Source: JAJRXR01 sp041402005 (GTDB lineage Bacteria > Planctomycetota > Phycisphaerae > Phycisphaerales > UBA1924). From it: 64,000 bases of DNA. The notes under the pieces were generated by a model, which saw nothing but the letters and a program-made list of their open reading frames with translations, made no database searches and was not told the DNA's origin. The stretch is taken from NCBI GenBank assembly GCA_041402005.1, contig JAWKTB010000003.1:248001-312000 (forward strand), in the 5' to 3' direction. Position numbers and translations under genes: made by a program. How positions within the stretch are numbered: position 1 is the stretch's first letter; the number at the start of each line of letters is the position of its first letter. Of the stretch, positions 24,510 through 32,926 are shown in pieces.

Positions 24510-24662
24510 GAGGACAATCAGGGAGGGCGCTCGCGGGATCATGCGGTGTGTTTGACAAGCCTTTCGCGCTGGGCCGCCGATAGCCCGGCGCACAGGTCCA
24601 CCGCCTGCCAGTAGTATCGCTTGCCGCGGCGGGCGAGATCCACGCGAGAATGCCTACCCACC

Positions 24663-24701
24663 CGGCGTCGGGCTGCTCGTTCAGCCCGGCGTCGCTTTTT
24701 T
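24663..24701 (+). terminator. Intrinsic terminator upstream of the NeuD-type gene
   Basis: A 12-bp stem (24663-24674 with 24683-24694, two G-U pairs) with an 8-base loop is followed by C and six T residues. The T run is only on the plus strand. It lies upstream of the NeuD-type gene's own promoter, so it must end a separate plus-strand transcript. Confidence 0.7.
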
Positions 24702-24731
24702 GGTCGCCCGCGAGCGCCCGCCGCCTCTCGG

Positions 24732-24737
24732 TACACT
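24732..24737 (+). promoter_or_regulatory. -10 box (TACACT) of near-leaderless promoter
   Basis: TACACT predicts +1 at 24744, one base before the ATG at 24745. Confidence 0.5.
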
Positions 24738-24744
24738 CGGGCGC

Positions 24745-25410
24745 ATGGGGACGGGCGACAACGCGTCACGCGGCAGGCTGACACTCGTCGGGGGCGGGGG
24801 GCACGCCCGCGTCCTCGCCGAGGCGGCGCGCCTCGAGGGCTGGAAGATCGTCGGCGTCCTCGACGACCACGAACGACCCGCCCTCTGTGAGTCAAACTCG
24901 ATCGAACGCCTCGGGCCCCTCGATTCGCTGAGCACGAGCCTTGCCGACGGCGTCTGGTTCATCCTCGCGCTCGGCTCGATCACGCTGCGTCGTCGCCTGC
25001 TCGACGCCCTGCCCGACGGCTTCGACGAGCGGGGCGGGCGGGTCGTCCATCCCGGGGCGATCGTGTCGTCGGACGCCCAGATCGGCCCGGGTGTGTTCGT
25101 CGGGCCCGGGGCGATCGTGAACACGGGCGCCCGCCTGGGCGCGCACGCGATCATCAACTCGGGCGCGATCGTCGAGCACGACGTCGAGGTCGGGCGTGGG
25201 GCGCACCTGGCGCCGGGCGTCGCGCTCGGCGGGGGGGCGCGAGTCGGGGAGGACGCGCTGGTCGGGCTCGGCGCGAGAGTGCTGCCCGGCGTGCGTGTGG
25301 GGGCGGGGGCGCTCGTCGGCGCTGGCGCGGTCGTGATCGAGGACGTGCCCGTCGGGCGGCGCGTCGCGGGCGTGCCGGCGCGGGAGATCGGGCCCGATTG
25401 GAATGCCTAG
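24745..25410 (+). CDS. NeuD/PglD-type sugar O- or N-acyltransferase
   Basis: A 221-residue protein with the N-terminal nucleotide-sugar binding half (LTLVGGGGHARVLAEAARLE) and a C-terminal left-handed beta-helix of hexapeptide repeats (VVHPGAIVSSDAQIGPGVFVG and onward). It ends with the usual DVPVGRRVAGVPAREI. This is the architecture of NeuD, PglD and related acetyltransferases that modify sugar amines or hydroxyls for surface glycans. The acceptor sugar is not predictable. It stands alone, 10 kb from the main glycan locus, and its start coincides with a predicted +1. Confidence 0.87.
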   Translation: MGTGDNASRGRLTLVGGGGHARVLAEAARLEGWKIVGVLDDHERPALCESNSIERLGPLDSLSTSLADGVWFILALGSITLRRRLLDALPDGFDERGGRVVHPGAIVSSDAQIGPGVFVGPGAIVNTGARLGAHAIINSGAIVEHDVEVGRGAHLAPGVALGGGARVGEDALVGLGARVLPGVRVGAGALVGAGAVVIEDVPVGRRVAGVPAREIGPDWNA

Positions 25411-25856
25411 TCCTGCTCGGACGGGGCGCCCTCGGGCGTCTCGCCATTGAGCTGGGCCTCGAGCTCCTTGGCGCGCGAGATCAGCTCGGCGTCGAACTCG
25501 TCGGGCGACGTCACGCTCTCGGGCTCGGGCTGGAGCTCGAAGTGCCACTCGATCCGGTTCTGGAAGCGGTGGGGGATCGCCTCGGCGACCAGGTCGATCC
25601 CGGGCCACTCGTGCACGGGGGCCGCAGCGTGTCGGCAGGTCTGCACGGGCTCGTACCCGTCGAGCTGGAGTTGGATGTCGTAGTCGCCGTAGAACGTGAA
25701 CGCAGTCTCAACAGGCGAGCGTCCGACCTCGACGTCGTTGATCCAGACGCGCGCCCCGGGGGGCTCGGTGGTGACACGGATCGTGCGCTCGATGCACCCA
25801 CCCAGCGAGAGGGCGAGGGCGGTCAGACCAAGGGCGAGCGTCGGACGCGGGCTCAT
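25407..25856 (-). CDS. PEGA-domain lipoprotein
   Basis: A 149-residue lipoprotein (lipobox LGGC, Cys21) with one PEGA domain: VTTEPPGARVWINDVEVGRS and then a YDIQLQLDGYEPV strand. PEGA domains are small beta modules of exported planctomycete and archaeal proteins. The C-terminal third is acidic and contains WHFELQPEPESV. The start ATG 25856 is one base after the +1 predicted from a TACGCT box, whereas upstream in-frame codons lack any signal. It overlaps the stop of the convergent NeuD-type gene by four bases. Confidence 0.82.
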   Translation of the reverse strand: MSPRPTLALGLTALALSLGGCIERTIRVTTEPPGARVWINDVEVGRSPVETAFTFYGDYDIQLQLDGYEPVQTCRHAAAPVHEWPGIDLVAEAIPHRFQNRIEWHFELQPEPESVTSPDEFDAELISRAKELEAQLNGETPEGAPSEQD

Positions 25857-25863
25857 CGCGGGC

Positions 25864-25869
25864 AGCGTA
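25864..25869 (-). promoter_or_regulatory. -10 box (TACGCT) of near-leaderless promoter
   Basis: Minus-strand TACGCT ends at 25864 and predicts +1 at 25857, next to the ATG of the PEGA lipoprotein at 25856. Confidence 0.5.
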
Positions 25870-25940
25870 GCGGGGGCGGGCGGGCTCGGCCATGACACCT
25901 CCGCCCGCATGTGTAACAATGGGGCGTGCCAGGGGGACCG

Positions 25941-26315
25941 ATGGACGATTCAGGGATCGAGAAGCCGCGGCGGACCCGCCTGCAGCGTGTCCACTTCTGG
26001 AGTGGGCTGTGGGGGCTGCTCCTCACGCTGGGCATCGGGGCGCAGTCCACGATCACGCTCGCACCCTGGCAGGGCTCGGTCTCGAGAACCGTCTCCCCCG
26101 GCGCTGCGTGGTCGTCGATCGTGCTCGGCGTCGGCGGGATGGTCTGGCTCACCTTTGCCGCGGTCATGCTCCCCGTCTGGATCCTCACACGCCGACGGTT
26201 TGACAAGATGGACGACGAGCGGCGATTCCGCCTGGTTGCGCTCTGCTGGGGCGGGGTGATCTTCGCGGTGGCGATGTGGGTTGTCTCGATCGTGGTCGCC
26301 GCGATCATCGGCTAG
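25941..26315 (+). CDS. Small three-helix membrane protein
   Basis: A 124-residue protein with hydrophobic helices near residues 21-41, 55-80 and 102-122, separated by short charged loops (RRRFDKMDDERRF). ATG 25941 has AGGGGGA upstream. A GTG at 25926 is also in frame and lies at the +1 expected from TAACAAT (25914-25920), so a leaderless start five codons earlier is an alternative. No known family. Confidence 0.6.
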   Translation: MDDSGIEKPRRTRLQRVHFWSGLWGLLLTLGIGAQSTITLAPWQGSVSRTVSPGAAWSSIVLGVGGMVWLTFAAVMLPVWILTRRRFDKMDDERRFRLVALCWGGVIFAVAMWVVSIVVAAIIG

Positions 26316-26321
26316 GAGCGC

Positions 26322-28050
26322 TCAGGGGCACCCCTCGCCGAACGCGACCAGGAAGGCGAAGACGTCGAGGAAGTCGTAGGCGTCGTCGGGGTTGAGGTCG
26401 GCCCGCCGGTCGGCCCCGGCGAAGCTGATCATGAAGCCCAGGACGTCGTCGAAGTCGAGCACGCCGTCGCCTGTGAAGTCCGCGGGGCAGGCGTGGACCG
26501 TGATCGTCTGATTCACGCCGACGTCGTGGAGCGTCGTGGTGAGCCCCGTGTTCCAGACGACGCGGAGAGTGTCGATGGTCGTCGCCTCGGCGAGGCCGAA
26601 ATGGGCGGTGAGTTCGGACTGCGAAAGGTAGTTGGAGCCGACGGACATCCAGCGGGTCTGTGTGAGGGCGCCCGTGGTCGCCTCGATGCGGGCGCCGAAG
26701 CCGTCGGGCGCGGAGCGCGGGTCGGCGGACGTGTCCAGCACGACGCGGAGCCAGGCGTTGTGGGCGCCCTCGACATCGTCGATCGCCTTGTTGCGGTACA
26801 GGACGGCGGGCGAGTGGTTGGAGGTGAGCAGCACGTCCTCGTCGCCGTCGTTGTCAATGTCGAGCGTCACCACGCCCCGCCCCTGCGTGACGTGGTTGAT
26901 CCCGACGGCGGCGGAGGACTCGGTGAAGGTCATGTCGGCGTTGTTCACGAAGACGCGCGTCCGCCCGACGGGGGTGGACCACCCGTTGGTCGCGATGATG
27001 TCGGAGTCGGCGTCGAGGTCGAGGTCGACGATGACGGCGCCCCAGCCCCAGTCGTCCTGCCAGACGCCGGCGTCGTGCGACGACTCGACGAAGTGGTGAT
27101 CGCCCTGGCCGACATAGAGCATGTTGCCGATGCCGGCGGCCTGGATGGAGGTGACGTACCAGTCGAGGACGCCGTCGTTGTTGACATCGCCGATGGCCGA
27201 GCCCATGCCGTTGAGGTCGAGGGCGGTGCCGGACTCGGTGGTGTAGTTGGTGAACGTGCCGTCGTGGTTGTTGATGAAGTACTTGCTGGTGCGGAAGTCG
27301 GCGGCCCAGAGGAGTTCGGGGTAGAGGTCGCCGTCGGTGTCGACGAGGCGGGGGCTGAAGCCGTGGGTGGAGGTGAGGTCGATGGGGATGGCGGCGGAGG
27401 TGACGTCGGTGAAGTGGGGGATCCCGTCGGGTCCGACGCCGTCGTTGCGGAAGAGGCGGTTGCCCGTCGAGCCGGCCATCCACCCGGAGATGACGAGGTC
27501 GAGGTCGCCGTCGAGGTCGTAGTCGCCGAAGCAGGCGCCGAAGGCGTCGGAGACGGTTGGGGTGGAGGTGGAGACGCCGGCGGCGGCGGCGACCTGGGTG
27601 AAGGAGAAGTGGCCCTCGTCGTCAGGGCCGTTGTTGAGGTAGAGGAGGTGGTGCGTCTCGGGGTCGGGCGCCGAAGGGCTCGAAGCTGGCGACGGAAGAC
27701 GTCGAGATACCCACAGGATCGACGTCGCCGACGGCGATGCCGCCCCGGATGTGCGCGACGTCGATGGCCTCCAGGCAGTGGATCGGTTGGTGAACGCCGT
27801 CACCATTGCTGATGTAGAGGTTTCCGGGCCCGTCGCCTCCCTGGAGAGGACGAAGAGGTCTCGAATCCGTCGCGCTGAAGCTCGCGGCGGCGCTCGCCGG
27901 CCATGAAGACGACGAAGCGCGGCTGTCCTGGAACGAGCAACTCACGCCGCTGGCGGCGGTGGCGTTGCTGAAGAAGAGTGATTGGGCGGGCGCAAGGGAG
28001 GTGGGCGCCAGCGCAACAAGACCCGAGAACAACACGATCGAGACCCGCAT
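26322..28050 (-). pseudogene. VCBS/ASPIC-UnbV exported protein with dockerin tail, frameshifted 5' end
   Basis: From 27806 to 26322 one clean frame encodes FG-GAP/VCBS-type calcium repeats (FGDYDLDGDLDLVISGW, DVNNDGVLDWYV, DIDNDGDEDVLL), an ASPIC/UnbV domain (GFGARIEATTG to WNTGLTTTLHDVGVNQTITV) and a two-repeat dockerin-like tail. The first tail repeat keeps a canonical Ca loop, DFTGDGVLDFDD. The natural start, a signal peptide MRVSIVLFSGLVALAPTSLA at 28050, is in another frame. Between 27950 and 27660 the expected sequence jumps frames several times (GDGPGNLYISNGDG in one, DPETHHLLYLNN in another). This is a decayed gene or a poorly sequenced patch. If repaired it would be about 575 residues, exported, surface or extracellular. 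Confidence 0.7.
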
Positions 28051-28194
28051 CGTCAAGACCCCGTCCGCGTGAAGAAATCGCGATTCCCAGTGAATCGAGA
28101 CGTGATCTGGCCAAGTCGCCACCGGGACAACCCAAGGGTACCACGGGCGGTGAGGGAGGCCAACAGAAATCGAACAGGGCGCCCGGAGGCGGGC

Positions 28195-29214
28195 CTACAT
28201 CCGCGCGTCCGCGTCGCCCCGGTGCTCCCGGAACCACGCGATCGTGCGCTTGAGCCCCTCCTCGAAGCCGACCTTCGCCTGCCAGCCGATCAGCTCCTTG
28301 GCACGGCTGACGTCCAGGCACCGCCGGGGCTGGCCGTCGGGCTTGGTCGGGTCCCAGCGGATCTTCTCCTCCAGTTCCGCGTCATCAGCGCAGAAGCCGG
28401 TCAGGCGGGCGATCAGGTGGACGAGGTCCCTGATCGTGATCTCCATGTTCGTGCCGAGGTTGATCGGGGTCGGGGTGTCCATGCGCTCGGCGGCGGTGAG
28501 CAGGCCGTCGGCGGCGTCCTCGACGAACAGGAACTCGCGGCTGGCCGACCCCGTGCCCCAGACGGGCAGGAAGTCGTCCCCCCGGTCCGTCGCCTCGATG
28601 CACTTGCGGATCAGGGCGGGGATCACGTGCGACGAGTGCAGGTTGAAGTTGTCCCACGGGCCGTAGAGGTTCACCGGCAGGACGTACACGCCCTCCATGT
28701 CGTACTGCGTCTTGTACGCGTCGAGCATCTGCCACGCGGCCTTCTTGGCGACGCCGTACGGGGCGTTGGTCTCCTCGGGGTACCCCTCCCAGAGGTTCTC
28801 TTCCTTGAAGGGCACCGGCGTGAACTTCGGGTAGGCGCAGATGGTCCCGATCTGGACGAAGCGCCCGTCGCGTTTGGCCAGGCCGTGGACGCGGGCCTGC
28901 TCGATGAGGTGCATCGCCATCGCCATGTTGGCGTAGAAGTATCGCCCCGGGTTCTCGCGGTTGGCGCCGATGCCCCCGACCTCGGCGGCGAGGTGGATGA
29001 CCATGTTCCAATGCCCGTCGAACGCGCTGTCGTACAGGCGGACGACGTCGTCCTTCTCGGTCAGGTTGTAGTCGTCGATGAGGGGGACGAAGACCCGGTC
29101 GCGCGAGACGCCCCGGGCCTCGAGACCCTGGAGCACGTGGCGCCCGAGGAAGCCCGCCCCGCCCGTGACGATCACGCGGGCGGTGGACCAGTCGAAGGTG
29201 GCGTACTCGGGCAT
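28195..29214 (-). CDS. fcl: GDP-L-fucose synthase
   Basis: A 339-residue short-chain dehydrogenase of the GDP-fucose synthase type, which converts GDP-4-keto-6-deoxymannose to GDP-L-fucose with NADPH. The Rossmann motif TGGAGFLG lies at 18-25. Family blocks HLAAEVGGIGANRENPG, GTICAYPKFTPVPF, and the catalytic Tyr and Lys in PYGVAKKA follow, then NLYGPWDNFNL. ATG 29214 has AGGAG upstream, and a TACGAT -10 box (29240-29245) would give a 19-base leader. The substrate would come from GDP-mannose 4,6-dehydratase at 55856, about 27 kb away. Confidence 0.92.
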   Translation of the reverse strand: MPEYATFDWSTARVIVTGGAGFLGRHVLQGLEARGVSRDRVFVPLIDDYNLTEKDDVVRLYDSAFDGHWNMVIHLAAEVGGIGANRENPGRYFYANMAMAMHLIEQARVHGLAKRDGRFVQIGTICAYPKFTPVPFKEENLWEGYPEETNAPYGVAKKAAWQMLDAYKTQYDMEGVYVLPVNLYGPWDNFNLHSSHVIPALIRKCIEATDRGDDFLPVWGTGSASREFLFVEDAADGLLTAAERMDTPTPINLGTNMEITIRDLVHLIARLTGFCADDAELEEKIRWDPTKPDGQPRRCLDVSRAKELIGWQAKVGFEEGLKRTIAWFREHRGDADARM

Positions 29215-29257
29215 GAACGGGCTCCTGGCTCGGGAGGCGATCGTAGGCGATTGGGAT

Positions 29258-29396
29258 TTCACCTCGGAGGTCACGGAGGGGCACGGGGTGAAGCGAATGG
29301 TGTGGTGAGGAAAATGCCCACGCGCGGCGAAAATCACACCAGAATTCATCACCATGAGTCTCTTTCTCCGTGCCTCTCCGTGACCTCCGTGGTGAA
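29258..29396. repeat. Large imperfect inverted repeat, copy 1
   Basis: The arms 29258-29286 and 29368-29396 (29 bases each) are reverse complements at 27 positions and read TTCACC-T/A-CGGAGGTCACGGAG. They are separated by 81 bases. A related element is at 48558-48664. It fills the divergent gap between the GDP-fucose synthase and EEP-fold genes. Confidence 0.75.
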
Positions 29397-29437
29397 TCTT
29401 GGTTTCCGCGCCCGTCCCAGCGTGTGAACAATGCGTC

Positions 29438-30604
29438 ATGAGCGACCAGCGCCCGAAGGGGATCATCGCCTGGGTGCGTCGGCGCCCGATGTCGTGGGCG
29501 TCGAAGCTCGCGGCTCTCATCGGTCTGGCAATGGTCGGCGCCTGGGGCGCGGGGCGCTGGTTCAACGACGATCATCTCTGGAGCCAGTTCCTGTTCTGGA
29601 TCCCGACCCTCGCCGTCGTTGTGATCGGGTGGGTGTTGGTGCTCGTCTCGGGGATCTGCTCGCGGATGTCGCTGCGGATGGGGGGCGTAATGCTGCGCCC
29701 GTTCCTGGCGCTGGCGTGTCTGTTGTTGACAGTCTGGATGCTCTTCGGCGAGTGGCGCGTGCAGCGGTACTTCATGCCCAGCGACGCGCGGCCGACGGAC
29801 CTCCGCGTCGTGCACTGGAACATGTCCGTCGCGCAGCGCGCCCGGGGCGCCGGCGATGTCATCCTCGCTCAACACCCGGACGTCGCGCTGGTCGTGAACA
29901 TCCGCACAGACGACCTCCGCCAGTCGCTGTACGAGCAGTTGGCGACGCTCGGGGGCAAGCCTGCCGAGGGCGAGTCGGCGGGCGCCGATGTCCACTTCCT
30001 GAATCGCGGCACGCTGGTCGTCGCCACGCGCTTGCCAATTCGGCGTTGGGGCGTGGTCGCCCTCGACGCCGTCGAGTCGAAGCTGGAGGAGTGGCGCTCG
30101 GGCTGGGACCCGGGGCGTGTCTACTTTTTGGAGTTGGACACGTCGGGCGAGGCGTCGATGGGTGGGAGGCCGCTGATCGTGTGGGCCCTGGACCTGCCGT
30201 CGGACCCAACGATGTCTCGCGCCGAGGTGATGCGAGCCGCGGCACGCGCTGTCAAGAACTGGCAGGGGCCTGTCTACGCGCCGGACGGGATCGGGCGCTG
30301 GATCCCGAGTGATCTGGTCGATGTCACACCCGATGAGGCCACGGGGTTTCCCAAGCCCGACCTTGTGATCGGCGACTTCAACACGCCGCGAGGCTCGCAC
30401 TCGGTGCGCGCCCTGGTCGGCGACATGGACGGCGCGTTCGCGCAGGCCGGTCGGGGCGCCGTCGGGACCTGGCCCCGTCGCTTCCCCCTCTGGCAGATCG
30501 ACCAGGCGTTCGTCGGGGGCGACGTCGAGGCGACCCGGTACCGAATCCTCAACCCGGGGATGAGCGAGCACCGGATGCAGGTCGTGGACCTCCGACGGGA
30601 GTGA
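29438..30604 (+). CDS. Membrane-anchored endonuclease/exonuclease/phosphatase-fold protein
   Basis: A 388-residue protein with three N-terminal helices (about 21-41, 48-69, 80-100) followed by an extracytoplasmic EEP domain. Readable EEP motifs are VVHWNMS (Asn of the metal site), DLVIGDFNTPRGS (the GDFN motif), WQIDQAFV and the terminal SEHRMQVVDL in place of the usual SDH. This layout matches the family of membrane EEP proteins of unknown substrate. ATG 29438 lies very near a predicted +1 from AACAAT (29427-29432) and has no ribosome binding site. Confidence 0.83.
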   Translation: MSDQRPKGIIAWVRRRPMSWASKLAALIGLAMVGAWGAGRWFNDDHLWSQFLFWIPTLAVVVIGWVLVLVSGICSRMSLRMGGVMLRPFLALACLLLTVWMLFGEWRVQRYFMPSDARPTDLRVVHWNMSVAQRARGAGDVILAQHPDVALVVNIRTDDLRQSLYEQLATLGGKPAEGESAGADVHFLNRGTLVVATRLPIRRWGVVALDAVESKLEEWRSGWDPGRVYFLELDTSGEASMGGRPLIVWALDLPSDPTMSRAEVMRAAARAVKNWQGPVYAPDGIGRWIPSDLVDVTPDEATGFPKPDLVIGDFNTPRGSHSVRALVGDMDGAFAQAGRGAVGTWPRRFPLWQIDQAFVGGDVEATRYRILNPGMSEHRMQVVDLRRE

Positions 30605-30733
30605 CCCGCGTCGGGGATTTCCCTCCCCCCGTTGGGGTGGGCGGCTCATGTCCGGCTCCCTCTTGTTCCCCGGGCGGACGCCGGGGACACTGTGAGGCGC
30701 CGCCCCGATCGGGAGCGAGCGGGAGGACTATCC

Positions 30734-31810
30734 ATGCATTGGTTGCTCCGCGTCGGGATGACGTTCGTGGGCGCGGTCTCCTTGCTCGCGCCCGCGGCGT
30801 CGGCCCAGCTGTACACCCAGAACTTCGAGACGGACACCACCGCCCTCTGGACCGTCAAAATAGGGGGAGATCCCTTCCCCACGGACGGGTACGCCGACTT
30901 CTTCTTCAACTATGCGACCGTCGGCATCCCTCCCGCCCCGAGTGGGGCGGGCACACATGGGCTCAAGCTGCAGGCGAACTTGTTCAATGGCAACTTCGGC
31001 GGCATCAGCGTCTCGCCCATGGGCCTGAACTTTACGGGCGACTACGTCCTCCGCTTCGATTGGTGGGCGGACTTCAATGGCCCCTTCCCGGGCGGGGGCA
31101 GCGGCTCGACCAACCTCTCCACGTTCGGCGTCGGCACCGCCGGCACGTTCGCTCAGTGGCCAGGGGGCGGACCGGACTGCGTCTGGTTCGGCGCGACGGG
31201 CGATGGCGGGAGCGGGCGCGACTACCGCGCGTACTCCACCGCCGCGCCGACCAGCTACCCCTCGGGCGATCCCGTCTATGTGGCGCCATCCCATGTCAAT
31301 GACAACACCGACACCTATTACGCCGGGTTCGGGCACGTTCCCGCCCCCGCCGCCCAACTGGCGCTCTTCCCCAACCAGACCGGCCTGACCGCGGTCGGCT
31401 CGGCTGGGATGGCCTGGCACAGGGTGAAGATCACCAAGGACAACGGGCTCGTGACGTGGGAGATCGACGCCCTGCCCATCGCGACGATCGATCTGTCCAC
31501 CGTGAGCCTGGGAGGGGGCAACATCTTCTTCGGGCACTCCGACATCAACGCCTCGACGTCATCGCCCGATGTCAACGCCCAGTTCTTGCTGTTCACGCTG
31601 ATCGACAACGTGGTGATCACGAGGCCGGGCGTGTGTGGGGTCGCCGACCTCGCCCTCCCGTTCGGGCAGCTCGACTTCTCCGACGTCATCGCGTTCTTGA
31701 CCGCCTTCGGCACGATGAGCCCCGCCGCGGACCTGGCGGCGCCCTTCGGGCAGTGGGACTTCTCCGACGTGATCGCCTTCCTGACAGCGTTCGGGTCCGG
31801 ATGCCCCTAG
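30734..31810 (+). CDS. Exported protein with two-repeat dockerin-like tail
   Basis: A 358-residue protein with a signal peptide (cleavage after SAQ, about residue 25) and a jellyroll-like body of about 270 residues starting LYTQNFETDTTALWTVK. The tail has two repeats, VADLALPFGQLDFSDVIAFL and LAAPFGQWDFSDVIAFL, and ends GSGCP. The start has GGGAGGA seven bases upstream. It is the first of two adjacent paralogs; the body (THGLKLQANL, DCVWFGATGDGGSG-DYRAYS) is strongly conserved in the next gene. The body may be a carbohydrate- or ligand-binding lectin-like domain, but no family is recognised. Confidence 0.82.
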   Translation: MHWLLRVGMTFVGAVSLLAPAASAQLYTQNFETDTTALWTVKIGGDPFPTDGYADFFFNYATVGIPPAPSGAGTHGLKLQANLFNGNFGGISVSPMGLNFTGDYVLRFDWWADFNGPFPGGGSGSTNLSTFGVGTAGTFAQWPGGGPDCVWFGATGDGGSGRDYRAYSTAAPTSYPSGDPVYVAPSHVNDNTDTYYAGFGHVPAPAAQLALFPNQTGLTAVGSAGMAWHRVKITKDNGLVTWEIDALPIATIDLSTVSLGGGNIFFGHSDINASTSSPDVNAQFLLFTLIDNVVITRPGVCGVADLALPFGQLDFSDVIAFLTAFGTMSPAADLAAPFGQWDFSDVIAFLTAFGSGCP

Positions 31811-31851
31811 CGAGTCCCGCACCAGCGCAAGGCGCAGACGGAGAGTGGCGC

Positions 31852-32922
31852 ATGAAGACATCGATGTGTGGCAGGGCGACGATCGTGGGCGCGTGGATCT
31901 GGCTCGGCGCGCCCGCCTCGGCCCAGGTGGTGTACTCGCAGAACTTCGAGACGAACACCACCGCGTCGTGGGTCGTCCACGTCGGCCCCGTCGCCGCTCC
32001 CACCGACGGGCACACCGACTTTTTCTTTGACTATTCCACGGTCGGCATCCCCACGGCGCCGAGCGGCGCCGGCACGCACGGGCTCAAGCTCCAGGCGAAC
32101 CTGACCAGCGCGGTCTTCGGCGGGCTCAGCGTCTCGCCCGTCGGCCTCAACGTCGCCTCGGGTGATTTCCGCCTGCGCTTCGACTGGTGGGCCAACGTCA
32201 ACGGGCCGTTCCCGACATCCGGCAACACCTCCACCAACCTCTCCACCTTCGGCATCGGCACCTCGGGCACGCTCGTCCAGTTCCCGGGCTCGGCGGACTG
32301 CGTCTGGTTCGCCGCCACCGGTGATGGCGGGAGCGGGAGCGACTACCGGGCGTATTCCTCCGCCGCCCCGACCAGCTACCCAGGCGGGAACGCCGTCTAC
32401 ATCTCGTCGTCCATCAACAACACCGACCCCTACTACGCGGGGTTCGGGGGCGTCGCCGCGCCCGCGGCCCAGGTCCTGCTGTTCCCGCAGCAGACGGGGC
32501 TTACCGCCGTCGGCACGCCCGCCATGGCCTGGCATCGCGTCGAGATCGCGAAAGCCGATGGTGTGGTCACGTGGACGGTTGACAACCTCCTCATCGCCGC
32601 GGTCCCGATCGCGGGCCTCACGATCGCCGGCGGGAACATCTGCTTCGGGCACGCGGACGTCAACTCTTCGGTGTCGACCAACGCCAACGCGGCGTCGCTG
32701 CTCTTCACGCTGATCGACAACGTCGTCGTGGAGCGGACGGGCCCCTGCAACGCCGCCGACCTCGCGCCGCCGTTCGGCGTGTTCGACTTCTCCGATGTGA
32801 TCGCGTACCTGACCGCGTTCGGCGCGATGGATCCGGACGCGGACCTCGACCTACCGATCGGCGTCTGGGACTTCTCCGATGTCATCGCCTTCCTGACGAC
32901 GTTCGCGGGCGGGTGCCCCTAG
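31852..32922 (+). CDS. Exported protein with two-repeat dockerin-like tail, tandem paralog
   Basis: A 356-residue protein, paralogous over its full length to the gene 41 bases upstream. It shares the signal-peptide end SAQVVYSQNFET, the block THGLKLQANL and the same two-repeat tail (LAPPFGVFDFSDVIAYL, LDLPIGVWDFSDVIAFL, ending GGCP). Cysteines before the first repeat (GPCNAADL) and at the C-terminus probably close the tail. ATG 31852 has a weak upstream GGAGAG. The pair is likely a recent duplication cotranscribed from the upstream gene. Confidence 0.82.
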   Translation: MKTSMCGRATIVGAWIWLGAPASAQVVYSQNFETNTTASWVVHVGPVAAPTDGHTDFFFDYSTVGIPTAPSGAGTHGLKLQANLTSAVFGGLSVSPVGLNVASGDFRLRFDWWANVNGPFPTSGNTSTNLSTFGIGTSGTLVQFPGSADCVWFAATGDGGSGSDYRAYSSAAPTSYPGGNAVYISSSINNTDPYYAGFGGVAAPAAQVLLFPQQTGLTAVGTPAMAWHRVEIAKADGVVTWTVDNLLIAAVPIAGLTIAGGNICFGHADVNSSVSTNANAASLLFTLIDNVVVERTGPCNAADLAPPFGVFDFSDVIAYLTAFGAMDPDADLDLPIGVWDFSDVIAFLTTFAGGCP

Positions 32923-32926
32923 ACGC

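Larger units (their letters stand above)
24297..24744 (+). other. Hairpin-rich intergenic region, possible noncoding RNA
   Basis: No convincing gene lies in these 448 bases between the divergent mqnA and the NeuD-type gene. Both neighbours have their own start-proximal promoters (24302-24307 and 24732-24737), so the middle is not needed as a leader for either. It holds a perfect 12-bp inverted repeat, a second 8-bp hairpin, a TAGTAT box at 24612-24617 and an intrinsic plus-strand terminator at 24663-24701. An RNA of about 78 bases from 24624 to 24701 is one reading. A minus-strand frame of 34-40 codons ending near 24540 (RRGKRYYWQAVDLCAGLS) is also open. Confidence 0.45.

Noticed and set aside
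24540..24661. A minus-strand frame of 34-40 codons ending RRGKRYYWQAVDLCAGLS-type sequence.
   Set aside because: It is open and looks somewhat protein-like, but it has no start signal and lies in the candidate RNA region. Not strong enough to list as a gene.
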